Below, piece by piece: positions 12,160-23,711 of a DNA stretch of 64,000 nt. Position 1 is the first letter of the stretch; every line of letters starts with the position of its first letter. The notes under the pieces were generated by a model. The model worked only from the letters and a program-made list of their open reading frames with translations. It did no database searches and was not told the DNA's origin. This DNA comes from Lithospermum erythrorhizon (taxonomy: Eukaryota; Streptophyta; Magnoliopsida; Boraginales; Boraginaceae), in the NCBI GenBank assembly GCA_019722365.1, contig JADFUC010001779.1, positions 62,001 to 126,000 on the forward strand, written 5' to 3'. Made by a program: the position numbers and the translations under genes.

Positions 12160-12427
12160 AAACGTGGTACCGTTTGGATTCCAACGGTACCACGTTTAAC
12201 TTACAAAAAGTTTATTTTTTTTCATCATAAACGTGGTACCGTTTCGAATCCAACGGTACCAGGTTATTATACCCAGCCTTGGTGGGGACGTTATGTTATT
12301 CAAGCGTGGGGACGTTTACCGTCTGACGTTTAATATTTTTTATGCTTAAGCGTGGTACCATTTCATCGTAAGCGTGGTACCGTTTATTAATAACGGTAAC
12401 CGTTTGTTAAGCGATGGTACCGTTAAG
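12160..12427. repeat. Cluster of GGTACC-centred hairpin repeats
   Basis: Seven GGTACC sites fall in 268 bases (12166, 12186, 12235, 12255, 12354, 12376, 12416), most in the word ACGTGGTACCGTT. The first pair forms a hairpin at 12160-12197 with perfect 15-bp arms (AAACGTGGTACCGTT) and an 8-base loop; 12229-12264 is a second, less perfect one. An isolated copy, GCGGTACCGTTTC, lies at about 10172, on the far side of the decayed ORF. The set may be subterminal repeats of one old element spanning about 10150-12440. Confidence 0.75.
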
Positions 12428-15341
12428 GATGAATGGTAGAGACGTTTAATGGCATTTGAGGTATTAAAAAATATACACTTGTAATTAAAACAAAATAGAC
12501 ATTTTACTATTAAGCGTTCACATTTTATACTCGTGAGGCGAGGTTCACGATGGGTTCCTTCGGACTCTTCTTATAATCATACAAACTATACAAACCCCCT
12601 GAGTATCATAAAAGCTAATTCATCTTGATTTCTTCTTTGTTGGAGTGAACTTCATGCGTCTAATGTTCCTCTCTTCTTCTTCAATTTGACTACTTCCGAT
12701 GTCATTTTAAGATGGAATCAGCTTATGTCTTTTTTAACTTTTGTTACATGATTGAGTCTTGATCTTATATCCTACATTTCGGGGGCCGTCAATCGCGGCT
12801 CCTTGCGTGCATCAATTGTCGAGATTGTAAGTCTTGAATGTCTTTGAGTGTATTGTAGTTTTGTCATGATAAATGCGGATTCACTAGCTATTGTAGACAT
12901 ATGTATAGAAAATATTTCCTTTTGCCATGTTAGACAATACCGGAAACAAGGCTGCCTTTCGCCCGCCATTTAATATATCAAAAAGGATTTTTTATCATTA
13001 TATTATTTCGATTCAAAATTAGTAGTTAAATATTGAGTCAACTCATTAGTGTCTTGTGGAGGGAGTGGATTATTTCACCTTATATTTTAAAACTATGTCC
13101 ATATTCGAACCGTATCTCTAACAACATACTCATCTACATGTTTAGTCATATGAATTGAAAGATTACTGACACATTCTAAAAGAAAGATGAATGTTTAGAT
13201 GATATTGAGTTGAAAAGAACTTTAATATAATCTTTAATTTAGCTCTAGAAACTTAAGCAATTCATAACAATATTTTCAATTACTATATGTAAAGCGAACA
13301 TAATATTCCTGAGCAGACATACTTGTCATAAAATGTTGTGATTTCTTCCTTATACATATATGCACGAACTAGTAGATCGTAAGTCGAGTTAAAATGCAGT
13401 TCATGATCCAAAATTAATTTCTAAACTTCTTACGAGCGTCTGACCAATTTTTATATTAAATTGTTTTTTACACGCCGTTAACAAGAAAATTAGCAGCGTT
13501 ACAAATTAGTAAAATAAGCAATCGAAACAACTTTATTCGTATTGCTTAATAATAATTGAAGGATGTGACATAAACACTCACAATATGAAAAAGTTAATTT
13601 AAAATCAGGTTTAATTAGCGTCTTTTATCTTTCAATTGAAGCGTTATTAGTATAGCATTATCAAATGAAATTAGGCAATCCTATTCAAACATTTGTAATC
13701 TTAGGCACATACAGTATACCTTGCGAAATTTGAAAATTGTTATAACATGATTGATCTAAATAAACAATTCTCGCTGTAAGGCGTTCTTTTATCGATCCCG
13801 ATGGCGTATTCTGCTTGCGTTATACTTGAAATTAGTAAAGTCGCGATATCATTAGTCAAATACATTTTATAAGGCAAAGTCGAAAAGAATTGCATGTAGA
13901 AGAGGCATCTTTCATTTTAAAATATTTAAAAGTATAAGTTGTAAGTTTGTAGGGATCACGATTAGCTCGAAATTAACGATTTTGGAATCAAGTAGTGGCT
14001 TTATGCATCCGTCTCGATGATTAAAGAGCAAAGAACTACGATTACAAATTTCATAGTTTCTATCCTATAAGCCAAATATTAAAAAAATCTTACCGCCGGT
14101 TTGGGTAATGTCGTTAAGCGTATCTTACCCATACAGCCTTGCATGTCCTTGAAATGATCTTATGACACAATAAATTAATACATGAATGACGGTCCGCCAT
14201 TTACCGCTTACGTTTTCAATTATAGAACATATAACACAATCTATACAAGTTGCTGCAGTTTTCACGATCGACCCTGAAATGTTGCCAAATTCATGACATT
14301 TTTTCCTTTCATTAGTAGTATCTGTGGCGGCCCAAATTGAGAGTTGAGTACGGGTAGCCGTCCAAATGCGGTTATCGTCGCCTGGGTCGCATGTCATTAG
14401 GCATCTTGTAGCTACCGATTTCACTTTGAATATTTTTACAAAGATTGCGTTTGATGCCATTAATTTAGAAGAACAAATATCTCACAAATTAAAAAGATGA
14501 TAGATAATGCAAGACAGTGGATCGAGAGTAAGATTGTAGATTCTGTGATAACTTGAAAAGGAATCGCCCAAACTGACGTCAAGATAAATCTATCCATATT
14601 TGATGTAGATTATCTTGAAAATAAATCTTCAATTGGAAAACTTGTATAATCAACCACATCAAATCATATCTAATAATTTCGAAACAAATAATCGATGAAA
14701 AAAAAATTCTCCCACAAGATCTGTCGCATGATCTCATGGAAATAAATCGTTTCCTATGAACAACTTCCATCATGGGAACTGCTCAGTGTAGTTTTATTTA
14801 GTTGGCGTGATTTATGAAATTTATTCATTCAGTTCGAAGTTTGTCAAGTTAAAACGCAAATATATGTAAACTTATGCCAAAGACATGCTGAGACATGTTG
14901 AACATCGTATGTTCAGCTAATTTTGTCAAACACCAAAAATAGTCTTATAAAAAAACAAGAAGATCATAGCATGTCTTCCATTATATCCCATAACTCCGTA
15001 ATTAAACATCGCATGTTCTTTTATGATTTTGTATCACCATAAGACAAAACACCCATTAAAATATTTAACTTATATTGTGGACAAAAAGACTGTAATTATG
15101 AAATATACAATGTTATCAGTGAATGCATAATGTAAAATCTTATAAATCATGATCCAAATACCACAATACGAATCATATAATAGAATGATATTTGAAAGAG
15201 GTAGTATAAAAAGGTAGACATTCTAGAATAGGAGGAACAAGACATATATCTTAGCATCTAGTACTACTACAAATAGCTAGAGAACCAATCTGTACATAGA
15301 AATCCGAAGAATGATCAATCCCAAACAATTACTTACAAAAC
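12428..15341. other. Long intergenic stretch, nothing recognised
   Basis: About 2.9 kb of AT-rich DNA upstream of nothing obvious and downstream (minus sense) of the LRR gene. I found no inverted termini, LTR pair, tandem array or protein similarity. It presumably includes the LRR gene's 3' UTR just below 15342. Confidence 0.5.
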
Positions 15342-16616
15342 TTAGGGTATTATAGGGCCAAATTCTTTACAATCATTAATAGATTTCTGTACACCACCCT
15401 CACACAAGAAGTACCTCAAAGGACACCTATAGAAGCAATTATTCCCCAACCGAACCTTAACCGAACCCGCTTCGAGATCCAACCAGGGACTTGGTATTGC
15501 TCCATATATATAATTCCCACCAAGTAACAGTCTCTCGAGTCGAGCCAAGCCCTCACCCGGTAGAAAAACCCTCATGACATACAATGCAGGTATAAAACCC
15601 GAAAACTTATTGTTTTCCAACGACAATACGGATAATTGGGGCATCGAACCCATGAATTCGGGTAATAACCCGAATATTGCATTATTGCTCAAGTCGAGTG
15701 CAATTAGTTGGCTGTTCAAAACCGACGAGGCTGTAACCGGGTCTTGAACCGACCCGAATTGGTTGTCCGATAAGGTCAGTTGTTGGAGAGTGGGGTGAGT
15801 GAACAAAGTCGCTGGCACTGACCCACTGAGTCGATTATGACTCAGGTCCAAAACTTGTAAATTTGCCAATTCAATCAACTTTGCAGGAATATTCCCTTCA
15901 AATCTATTGTTCCTCATCGAAAATTCTATTAGACCCCCCGGGAAATGCTCCGGCAACTGCCCCGAAAAGGCGTTATCGCTAGCGTAGAGGTAAGACAGTT
16001 CACCGAGTTTACTCAAGTCAGGAAACAAGCCACTGAGCTTGTTCCCTTGAAGCTCAAGCCTTTTCAAATTGTTTAAACCATTAAGTGCCAACGGCACAAT
16101 TCCCACCAAAAAATTGTTGTCAAGGGATAACTCTTCCAAGCCCGAAACCAAGCCGAGAGACTCAGGAATCGAGCCGGTTAACGAGTTACCCGAGACCCGA
16201 AGCTTTTTCAACCGAGTCAAGTTCGAAAACGAGTCAGGAACCCAGCCATGAACATAATTTCCCGTCAAATCAAGAGTCTCTAGATAAGGCAAGTTCCAAT
16301 CAACCGAGCTTAACGAGCCAGAATAACTCGCTTCTTCAAGTCCGAGTTCCGTGACTCGACTTATCGAGCCCAAAACGACGTCACATCTGATACCACAAGT
16401 GAACTTGTCACCAAAAAGATTATCACAAGGATCCACTGAAAAGTCCCATGAACTGAGACAAGAAGCGTTTCGGATCGAGTTCGAGTCGATACTATCTTTG
16501 AACTGCTTCAACACTTGAATGTCTTCCCAATGTGTCTCAGACCAAACATTCATGAACAAAAATGGTACCCAAAAACAAATAAATAACAATGATTTAATGA
16601 AATCAAGAGTACCCAT
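15342..16616 (-). CDS. Secreted leucine-rich-repeat family protein, single exon
   Basis: Intact 424-residue ORF with ATG at 16616 and TAA at 15342. Residues 1-26 are a signal peptide. Next is a cysteine-containing LRR N-cap (SWDFSVDPCDNLF, FTCGIRCD), then about ten plant-type repeats of the LxxLxLxxNxLxGxIP kind (LETLDLTGN, LEELSLDNN, LQVLDLSHNRLSGSVP, LSVLSLENNKFSG). It ends in a cysteine-rich cap (NNCFYRCP ... FLCEG) and stops at GPIIP. There is no transmembrane helix and no kinase, so it should be a soluble apoplastic or wall-associated protein, not a receptor kinase. The order of motifs recalls Arabidopsis LRR family proteins of the same length that end in a similar FIP tail. A role in recognition or development is inference only. 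Confidence 0.95.
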   Translation of the reverse strand: MGTLDFIKSLLFICFWVPFLFMNVWSETHWEDIQVLKQFKDSIDSNSIRNASCLSSWDFSVDPCDNLFGDKFTCGIRCDVVLGSISRVTELGLEEASYSGSLSSVDWNLPYLETLDLTGNYVHGWVPDSFSNLTRLKKLRVSGNSLTGSIPESLGLVSGLEELSLDNNFLVGIVPLALNGLNNLKRLELQGNKLSGLFPDLSKLGELSYLYASDNAFSGQLPEHFPGGLIEFSMRNNRFEGNIPAKLIELANLQVLDLSHNRLSGSVPATLFTHPTLQQLTLSDNQFGSVQDPVTASSVLNSQLIALDLSNNAIFGLLPEFMGSMPQLSVLSLENNKFSGFIPALYVMRVFLPGEGLARLERLLLGGNYIYGAIPSPWLDLEAGSVKVRLGNNCFYRCPLRYFLCEGGVQKSINDCKEFGPIIP

Positions 16617-16739
16617 TGAAAATTTAATGTGGAATAAAATGAAGAATTGTAGAGACTTTAAGGATGGGAAGAAATGGGAAACTTTGGGTTTTGTAAGTAT
16701 ACTACTAGCAGGAGGAGGTGACTTTATGGTGATCAGTGC

Positions 16740-16749
16740 CTTTATTTAA
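16740..16749 (-). promoter_or_regulatory. Possible TATA-like element of the LRR gene
   Basis: On the minus strand TTAAATAAAG lies about 125 bases before the ATG at 16616. It is a weak match in AT-rich DNA. Confidence 0.3.
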
Positions 16750-17782
16750 TTATGTGAATTTTTATTATTTCTCACGAGAAAGTAATCAATTGACAGAGAA
16801 GGACATTGTACGTTGAGAAATGATTATAAAATAGGCTAAATTTAGAGAAAGGTTGTATTTTGGAGGATGGAATGAGTGATGAAGGTAATTGGAGAAGGTA
16901 CAAGTAGGCAGAAGAGGGGACACGAACCTTTTACTAGGCTTGGTTACGTTGGAGCTCTAGAGGGATGTAAATATCTACCATTTATTGTGAATGTCAGAGG
17001 TCAAATAACTTCTGATAAATTTCATACAGACATTTAACTACGTAAAACATTTTAAATGGAGCTGTTATACCTTGCCGTAGTGTTGAGGGCACGGGTGTGG
17101 GAAGTAGTATTTTTGTTCTGAGTGTAATAGTTAGGAAGTTTTAAATTAAAGGAAGCGGGGGTATCGTTTATTAAAAGTTCTTGTCGGGTATTGGCCCTTG
17201 GTGTTGCTTACGTTTAAATATGAATATAACTTATACGAACCTTTTAAATAAATATGCGTCGATATCTAAACTTTTGAAAAAATATTTTTGCTTAGAATTA
17301 ACTTTAACGGGGCAAATAAATTTTATATAGACACTTGAACTCACGGAGAAAATAATTGAATAGGCAACAAGCATTCGGCTCGAATAAGCGCATGAAGGTG
17401 ATTTTGGCGCGTAGTATCTTTAATAGAGTGCTTGCAAAAGCGAAGCAGGAAGTTATATGTAATACTCTTTATAGATTCGTTTTTAAAATAATAAACGATT
17501 AATTATATGATTTTTTAATAATCGATTTTAATTAATTAAAAAAAACGTCATCTTCAGCGCTTATCGTCTCGTTCCCTCTCTCCAACCACCCCCTCCTACA
17601 CATCCCAACAAAAAAATAATACCTAAAGATGAGCTAAAATGCACGGCCCGTTAATTTGGACTACTGAGTTCAGTGGATTGTTAAATCTCTGTGGACTTGC
17701 CAAAACTTTTAGGGAATCCAAACTACAAGCCAAAAGAGATTCTAGAAGAAATTCACAAAACTTATGAAATCACATTATGTTA
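16750..17782. other. LRR gene upstream region and intergenic DNA
   Basis: It contains the presumed LRR promoter. At about 17490-17640 there is a minus-orientation member of the repeat family also found at 19540, 19850 and 20390 (words TTTTTAATAATCGATTTTAATTAATT, split here, then a CATCTTCAGC block and a C-rich tract). No gene is seen. Confidence 0.45.
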
Positions 17783-19427
17783 GAGGGTGTTTGGCTAAGC
17801 TTATTTTTTTGACTTTGCAAAATAACTAACTTATAAGTTGTCAAATTTATTTTGATTTGTTTTAGTAACGTAATTTATAATAAGATTTTTTTACATGTTT
17901 GGATAATAATAAACATAAGTTGCCAAAAGTATAAAATGATTTATACGGACATCCATTTTGTATATCGCTTTTTATCTTTATGATATAAATAAATTAATAA
18001 TTTAATATTTAAAATAATAAAAAATAACTGTAACTAAAATTAATATTTTATGACGAAGAATATAATGTTTATGATATTAATAATAGTAGATTTTGTATAT
18101 TTTTCTCTCATATTGGACGAACAAAATACATTAAGAATTTTTCAATAAAAAAAATATCTAATGAAGAATGGTGATGTGCCTAATGAAGAATTGTGAGAGT
18201 AATCAAATAATTTGCTTGGTCAAATTATTGAAATAAGTTAAAAAAGGTTAAAATTAGATTTTTTAAAACGACTTATAAGATTGATTTAAAGAGAAATTTG
18301 GATAAATGGCACAAAATTGACACAATTTTTAATATCTAGCACCCGTCACAATTTTGTCAAAATAGCACATGCTATTGAAAGATATGATCACATAAAACTA
18401 CATAACACATTAAAATTTCTTGCCGAATCACCGTCTCCCGCCTTGCCCGCGCCCAGATAAAACACACTTTCCCAACCAAAATTACCACCACCGCTGATAA
18501 AAACTGCCCCACCAACCAAAATAACCTGCAACCCCATTCGCGCCTACCCAATAACAAAGCCACGAAACACATATGCGACCAAAACCACCATCGCGCCCAA
18601 GGTCCCGTACTTTTTTGCCCCATGACTAAAAACCACCGCCCATGACCAAAAAGCCATCCTTGCCGCCACCCGATCGCCCCGCTGGCTTAAACTTTCAGAA
18701 AAGCGCGGCTGAACACTAATATACACCAATATTGTTGGGGTATTTTGTGTATAGTGGTGTATATTGACATATTCTACAGGCTTGAACATCGCCTGACAAA
18801 AATTATATACTTCCCACAATCTTCACAAAGCAACCCAAAATGTTTTTGTCCCCAATCGCCTACAAATAATTGAAACCTAGCACTTGATTAAAAATGAAAC
18901 CACCCCCGATTAAAAACGAAACCTATCCAATCCCAATTAAAAAGAAAGAGGAGGAGAGGGGTTGCGATTTAGGATTTTGCGGGGAGGGGGTTCAATGATT
19001 TCATGTAGGGTGGGGAGGGAAGGAGGGAAGAGAGGTCGCTTAATCGAATGAGGGAGGGAGGGGAGGTGCAAATATCTGGGGAAGAGGGGGAGATGCCCAA
19101 TGGTGGTGAGGGAAGAAGGTAGAGCGGGTTGGTGTGGGGCATGATTGTAGTGTTAGGGGTTAGAGAAGAAATGGAAATGAAAAGGAGGAAGGGGCTGAAT
19201 TAATGGGGGGTAAAACTATTTTTCAATGGGGGAAGGTGCCATTTCAGCAAAAAATTTGGGATGGGTGCTAAAAATTGATAAAAATAGTCAACAGGCGCTA
19301 GATAGCCAAATTTCTTGATTTGCAACTTATAAGTGGTGTGCTAAAATTTTTGCCAAACACATCATTTTGTCAAAATCAACTTATAAGTTGATTTTGACAA
19401 AAAAAAAAAACTTAGTCAAACACACTC
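17783..19427. mobile_element. PIF/Harbinger-like element, 1645 bp, carrying a nested element
   Basis: Ends GAGGGTGTTTGGCTAAGC and CTTAGTCAAACACACTC are inverted repeats with a few mismatches. TTA flanks both (17780-17782 and 19428-19430), a PIF/Harbinger target duplication. The subterminal ACTTATAAGTTG motif occurs on both sides. Without the insert at 18291-19316 it would be about 620 bp, closer to its relative at 2474-2868. No transposase is encoded. Confidence 0.75.
18291..19316. mobile_element. Mutator-like non-autonomous element nested in the Harbinger-like element
   Basis: Long imperfect inverted ends: left starts GAGAAATTTGGATAAATGGC and continues through TTTTTAATATCTAGCACCC; right is its reverse, ending AGCCAAATTTCTT. 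They match over about 80 bp. TTGATTT occurs on both sides, compatible with a decayed 8-9-bp Mutator-type target duplication. The interior changes from C-rich (18420-18680) to strongly G/purine-rich (18950-19150). Short ORFs in the C-rich part look like base-composition artefacts. Confidence 0.6.
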
Positions 19428-19517
19428 TTACAAGCAAGCTTGGGGTGGGAAGGAGCGTATTATGGCTGCTATGTGTGGTTCCTTTAAAGAAGGATATCGT
19501 CTCCTTCATAGTCAAAT

Positions 19518-19985
19518 ATTTCATGGGGTGATGGTGGCCATGGGGGTGGGGTTGAAGATGATGTATTTTTTTAATTGAGTTAATTAAAATAATTATTAAA
19601 GTGATCAAATTAAGTGTTGTTATTTTAAATGACTCATAAAAGTAATATATATAATTTTTATGTTTTGCCCTTAGCTTTACTTATGAAACATAGTTCAGGT
19701 GTCAAATTTTTTTTCAAAGTTAAGTCTCTTAAAAAATCACGCCCAGACTGTTTGAAAGGTTAAAATGTTAAATGTGCCTTTTGAAATATTTTCGTGGATT
19801 CAGTCTTGTATGAAATTTAGCACGGCAAAATTATATATATTATCTTTATGGGTCATTTTTAAAATAACAACAACAATTGGATCGATTTTTAATAATCGAT
19901 TTTAATTAATTGATTTAAAAAAAGCCAACATCATCTTAATGCCTCTATAGCCTATCCGCCCCACCCCATAAAAATGGAGACACCA
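19518..19985. repeat. Inverted-repeat (foldback) element
   Basis: The left arm (GGGGTTGAAGATGATGT, a T run, then AATTAATTAAAAT) recurs inverted at 19850-19985 (CAACATCATC preceded by AATCGATTTTAATTAATTG). The arms exceed 120 bp with mismatches. A further plus-oriented copy is at about 20385-20535 and a minus-oriented one at about 17490-17640, so the family is present four times in 3 kb. Confidence 0.6.
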
Positions 19986-20384
19986 GTGTTATTGAATCTA
20001 CCCATTGAAAGAATGGATTAGTTTATACTAGGTTAATAAAGAGTTGGACTGTTGTCTTCTAAATATTTGATAGGAGTGAAACATGTGTATATATTGTTGT
20101 TATTTCTTCTATTATACTGTAAATACGAAGTAGATGCTAAAGAAATTTGTTATACTTTTCATTAAAGATGTCCATTGAAGTAATATTTTAAATTAATCAA
20201 AAATATGTTCATTGAAGTAAGTGTCCAATGAGTGAGATTTTCAGAATTGTTGCTAATACTAATATTGGTATTGTACTGTTGTAATTACTTTAAATTTGCA
20301 TTGGTCGCTATAATATCTCTGGAAATAATTTGCTCTTGATAGGCTTATTTCCATTTTTTACGGGGTTGATTTGGGGGTGGGGGG

Positions 20385-20535
20385 GTTATGGGTAAGGTTG
20401 AAGATGATGTATTTTTTTAATTTCAGTAATTGAATTAATCAAAATTGATTATTAAAAATTGATTCAATTAAGTGTTTTGTATTTTAAAAATGACACATAA
20501 AGTGTAATATATATAATTTTTTTATTTTACCCTTA
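20385..20535 (+). repeat. Third arm-like copy of the foldback family
   Basis: It reads GGTTGAAGATGATGT, then TTAAAAATTGATTCAATT and AATATATATAATTT, in parallel with 19550-19680. It is followed by a TTTACCCTTAG segment matching GCCCTTAGC at 19667. Confidence 0.6.
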
Positions 20536-21022
20536 GATTTCTTTTATTCATTAAATTTAGGATCTTAGAAATACTTCGAAGTTCTGAGACAAATTAAATG
20601 CATAGAATCTGCTATTTAAAAGGTTAGAAAATTCAATCTTTTATTTGAAATGTTTCGTCGTTAAATTATTAATAATTTACAATAGTTAACATTATATCTG
20701 TAAAGTACTCCGTACTAAACTAGTCCATCCATCCCATAGATTATCATTTGATTCTTTTTTATTTATCATAATTTATTTATTTAATCAACTTTGACATACA
20801 TTTTTAGAGATAGTTCATAAACTCACAATTTATCAATCTTAGTGGGTAAGATTTTCTATTATCTGTCTTATTAGGTTGTTTGTTGCCTCAAATTGAAAAA
20901 AGAGAAAAATTGTCTTAAATTTTAAAACTTATCTTATTAGGGTAAATGTGTCCTATTTGTTTTAAATTCAAAAAAGAAAAAAGTAATTTATAGATATAAG
21001 ATTGATTTTTTAGTATTTATTA
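20536..21022. other. AT-rich intergenic DNA
   Basis: A partial Stowaway-like end (CCATCCATCCCATAGATTATC) at about 20725 has no clear partner. Otherwise nothing. Confidence 0.4.
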
Positions 21023-21245
21023 TTCTATCCGTCTCTATTTAATTGATCATCTAATAAAACTTTCTCTTTTCATTATAAATGATTGTTTCATTTATCAATG
21101 CACCTTTTAGCATTGAAAATTATTTTGTCTCCTAATATTATTTTTTATATTTGATAACTTTTTTATGTTATTGAAAATTATACAATCAATGATGATCTTA
21201 ATAAAGTATTTTTTTAAATAATCAAATAAATAAAGACGGGAGGAG
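21023..21245. mobile_element. Stowaway-like MITE, about 223 bp
   Basis: Left CTATCCGTCTCTATTTAATTG and right AAATAAAGACGGGAGGAG are inverted repeats of Stowaway type. TA flanks both sides (21021-21022, 21246-21247). It is non-coding. Confidence 0.75.
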
Positions 21246-21587
21246 TATTTTTTAAAATCCCAATTTTTGATTAAATTTTTTAATTAATCTGCAAATCAAT
21301 ATCAATGAAACTTTGCCTATTTTATTTAAAAATTAAAAATTAATTTTTTTTCTTTAATGTGGACTCCAAATAAGAAACCATTATAAAACTTGAATATTTA
21401 TGAAATGTATTTGATTATATAGAGTTTATGATGGTCAAATAAGACAATATTTGTTAACACACCATTGTATATAGTCTAAACTATTATTCAACTTGTTGAG
21501 AAAAAGTGAATAATAATGTTACTTAATTGTCTAACACACATAATTATTTGTCCAGTTAGGTACAACCTCACCAACATATAGGCAGTA

Positions 21588-22105
21588 TGTAGGGGTGTAC
21601 ACGGATCAGTTCGCTTCGATTTTGAGTCAAAATTATAGCGTTATATTTTGTCGGTTCTCTTAAAATTGACCTCATCAGTTCGGTTAGATCGGTTCGTCCT
21701 ACTCGATTTCCTTGGTTCGGTTAAGTTTAGGTTTAGCGCGATTTTTATTTTATCGTCTTGGGCGAAAATTAAGTCATGGGCCAGATATAATCTATATAAT
21801 TTCAATAAGCTCCTTTTAGATTAATTATACAATTTACATATTTTCAATAATGGCAATTAAATAAAATTGCTTTAAAATGTCTGTAAGAAAATCTTGCAAG
21901 ATCTTGAAATGATAATAAATGAAAATTGAAAAATCTAGATAAAATTTAGAAATCGGTTCGGTTACATTCGGTTCGGTTATTTCAAACCTCGAACCTAAAT
22001 TAGTTGTTTCTTTTAGACACGAACTCATCGTTTGGTTTCGATCGGTTCCAAAATTTCGATTATATATTCAATTCAGTTTAGTCTGTTCGGGACAGTTTGG
22101 GATAT
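21588..22105. repeat. hAT-type repeat remnant rich in CGGTTCGGTT words
   Basis: It starts at a TAGGGGTGTACACGG end typical of plant hAT elements and continues with repeated TCGGTTCGG/GGTTCGGTTA words at both sides of an AT-rich centre (21770-21940). The expected inverted right end is missing, so it is truncated or decayed. Confidence 0.45.
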
Positions 22106-22702
22106 TGTTAACGTATGCCTGCCTGTGGAAGTAGCTTTACTATGATAGATTGATAACACCAATTTCAGAAATAATGCTATTTGAATCATCGTCCTTCAGA
22201 GTCACTTTACATTTTATCCGTCAATTCATACGTTGATATATGCTCCAGCGTAGGAGCCCAGCGCACGCCGCGGTTAATCGTCGCCCGTGTACAGGAGGTT
22301 ATTAGAGATGTCCGCCGACGGTCGTGGCCGCAATACCACAATGCCAGGCATAGCGGGCAACCGCAACGCCGAGGCGACCACGGATTAGGCGACAATTGCT
22401 GCTGTTCTTGAGGATATTTCCTTGTACGTCTTGTAGTACGGCAAGTAGTGATCAAATATCCCATTTGAGGATATCTGAAGTGAACCTTATCAATCAATGC
22501 ATGCTTCAATGAATATGAGACTCTATACTTCCACTCAACATTCATCTCAAATTATTAACTTATACAAGGGTGAACCATAAATATTATCATAGAACAAAGT
22601 CCAAGCTCAAAGAATAATATGAAAGACACAAAGACATATGTGAATCCTACATAATAAATGCTTCGGCAATGAACATCGACAAAAGGTGTCTTCCACATTC
22701 AA
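22106..22702. other. Intergenic DNA left of the copia element
   Basis: 22250-22400 is GC-rich with overlapping ORFs on both strands but no recognisable domain; it may be old transposon coding sequence. The rest is plain AT-rich DNA. Confidence 0.35.
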
Positions 22703-22707
22703 TTAAG

Positions 22708-23540
22708 TGTTGGGAATTTAGTTGTGTGAATTCAAAATTTATCAATTTATATGTATGGTTGGCTAATTTTGGAGTGGATAGGACAGAGCTTTGTAATTGA
22801 ACTTGTAATTGTGCCATTTTGTCCCACATAGGAGGGATGAGCGGGGAGTGCTCACTTTATAAGTAGAGACTCTCTAAGGCTTAGTAAATGTGTTACTAGT
22901 AGTATGCCAAAGCTCTGCATGCAAGATGTAAATTCGGGGAAAATGAGCTCGGGGATCGGAATTCGGTGCGTGTGCATTTTGTGTACACGAATGCTTTTTC
23001 GGGGGGGCTCGTCTGACACCTTTTGCTTCCAGCTGGTTCGTTTTGAAATCAGAATTAAAAGGCATTCAAGTGAAATGGCCAGTTACAAATCATTAAGGGT
23101 GTTTAGTGCTCCTTAATATTGAAAATATTTTGATTCAGCAATTAAGTGTGTTTATTGCTGCTGTTACAAAATGTCCTCCTCTTCTATATATTCATCATCC
23201 AGCAACTCCTCCAGAGAGATCCCATTCTCTCTATTTTTCGATTATTTTTGTCAAGGGATAGTATCAAGCTCGTTGGTGGTTCGTCTATTGGTTATTTGAA
23301 TCTTTGGTGAAGTGTTGTTGGAGTAATTTTATCACAGGAAACGATTCTCCTCTTATGCAGAGCACCAAAGGAAAGAGGACGAATCCATTTTAAGGAAAGA
23401 GTGTTCATATGATTTCATCCGGTTTGGTTTATGTATTATTACAGTGTTGTTGCTTAAATGATGCATGAATAAATTGTTGTTTATTTATAAGGTTTACGTT
23501 TTAGTTCTATGTTTGATTAAATTTCTCTGACTCAAAATAG
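22708..23540 (+). repeat. 5' LTR of the copia element
   Basis: It begins TGTTGGGAATTTAGTTGTG. Blocks shared with the 3' LTR include TTTTGTCCCACATAGGAGGG, CTTTATAAGTAGAGACTC (a TATA-like TTATAAG), AAATGTGTTACTA and CTCCTCTTCTATATATTCAT. The right limit is approximate; I saw no convincing primer-binding site. Confidence 0.85.
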
Positions 23541-23711
23541 AGTCATGGCAATGTCACTTTGGAATGGGTCGATGTTGATACTCCATGGTCAACGAGGCGA
23601 TGGTCGGTGATTCCTCCCGGTGAATTAAAATTAGGTTGTTGCGGGTGTTGTCATTGGTGAGGAATCTTCCTCCACTTCGTCCACTGGAGTTGGTTCGGGT
23701 GGTGGCACAGG

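Noticed and set aside
14125..14460. 111-residue minus-strand ORF with several cysteines
   Set aside because: No signal peptide, no recognisable domain, and no supporting context; kept out as unsupported.
16069..16354. Plus-strand ORFs opposite the LRR gene
   Set aside because: Antisense shadows of the intact LRR coding sequence.
18372..18819. Tryptophan- and glycine-rich minus-strand ORFs
   Set aside because: They coincide with the C-rich half of a transposon interior; the composition explains the residues.
22207..22545. Overlapping ORFs on both strands in a GC-rich patch
   Set aside because: Neither translation shows a domain; could be old transposon coding sequence but cannot be shown.
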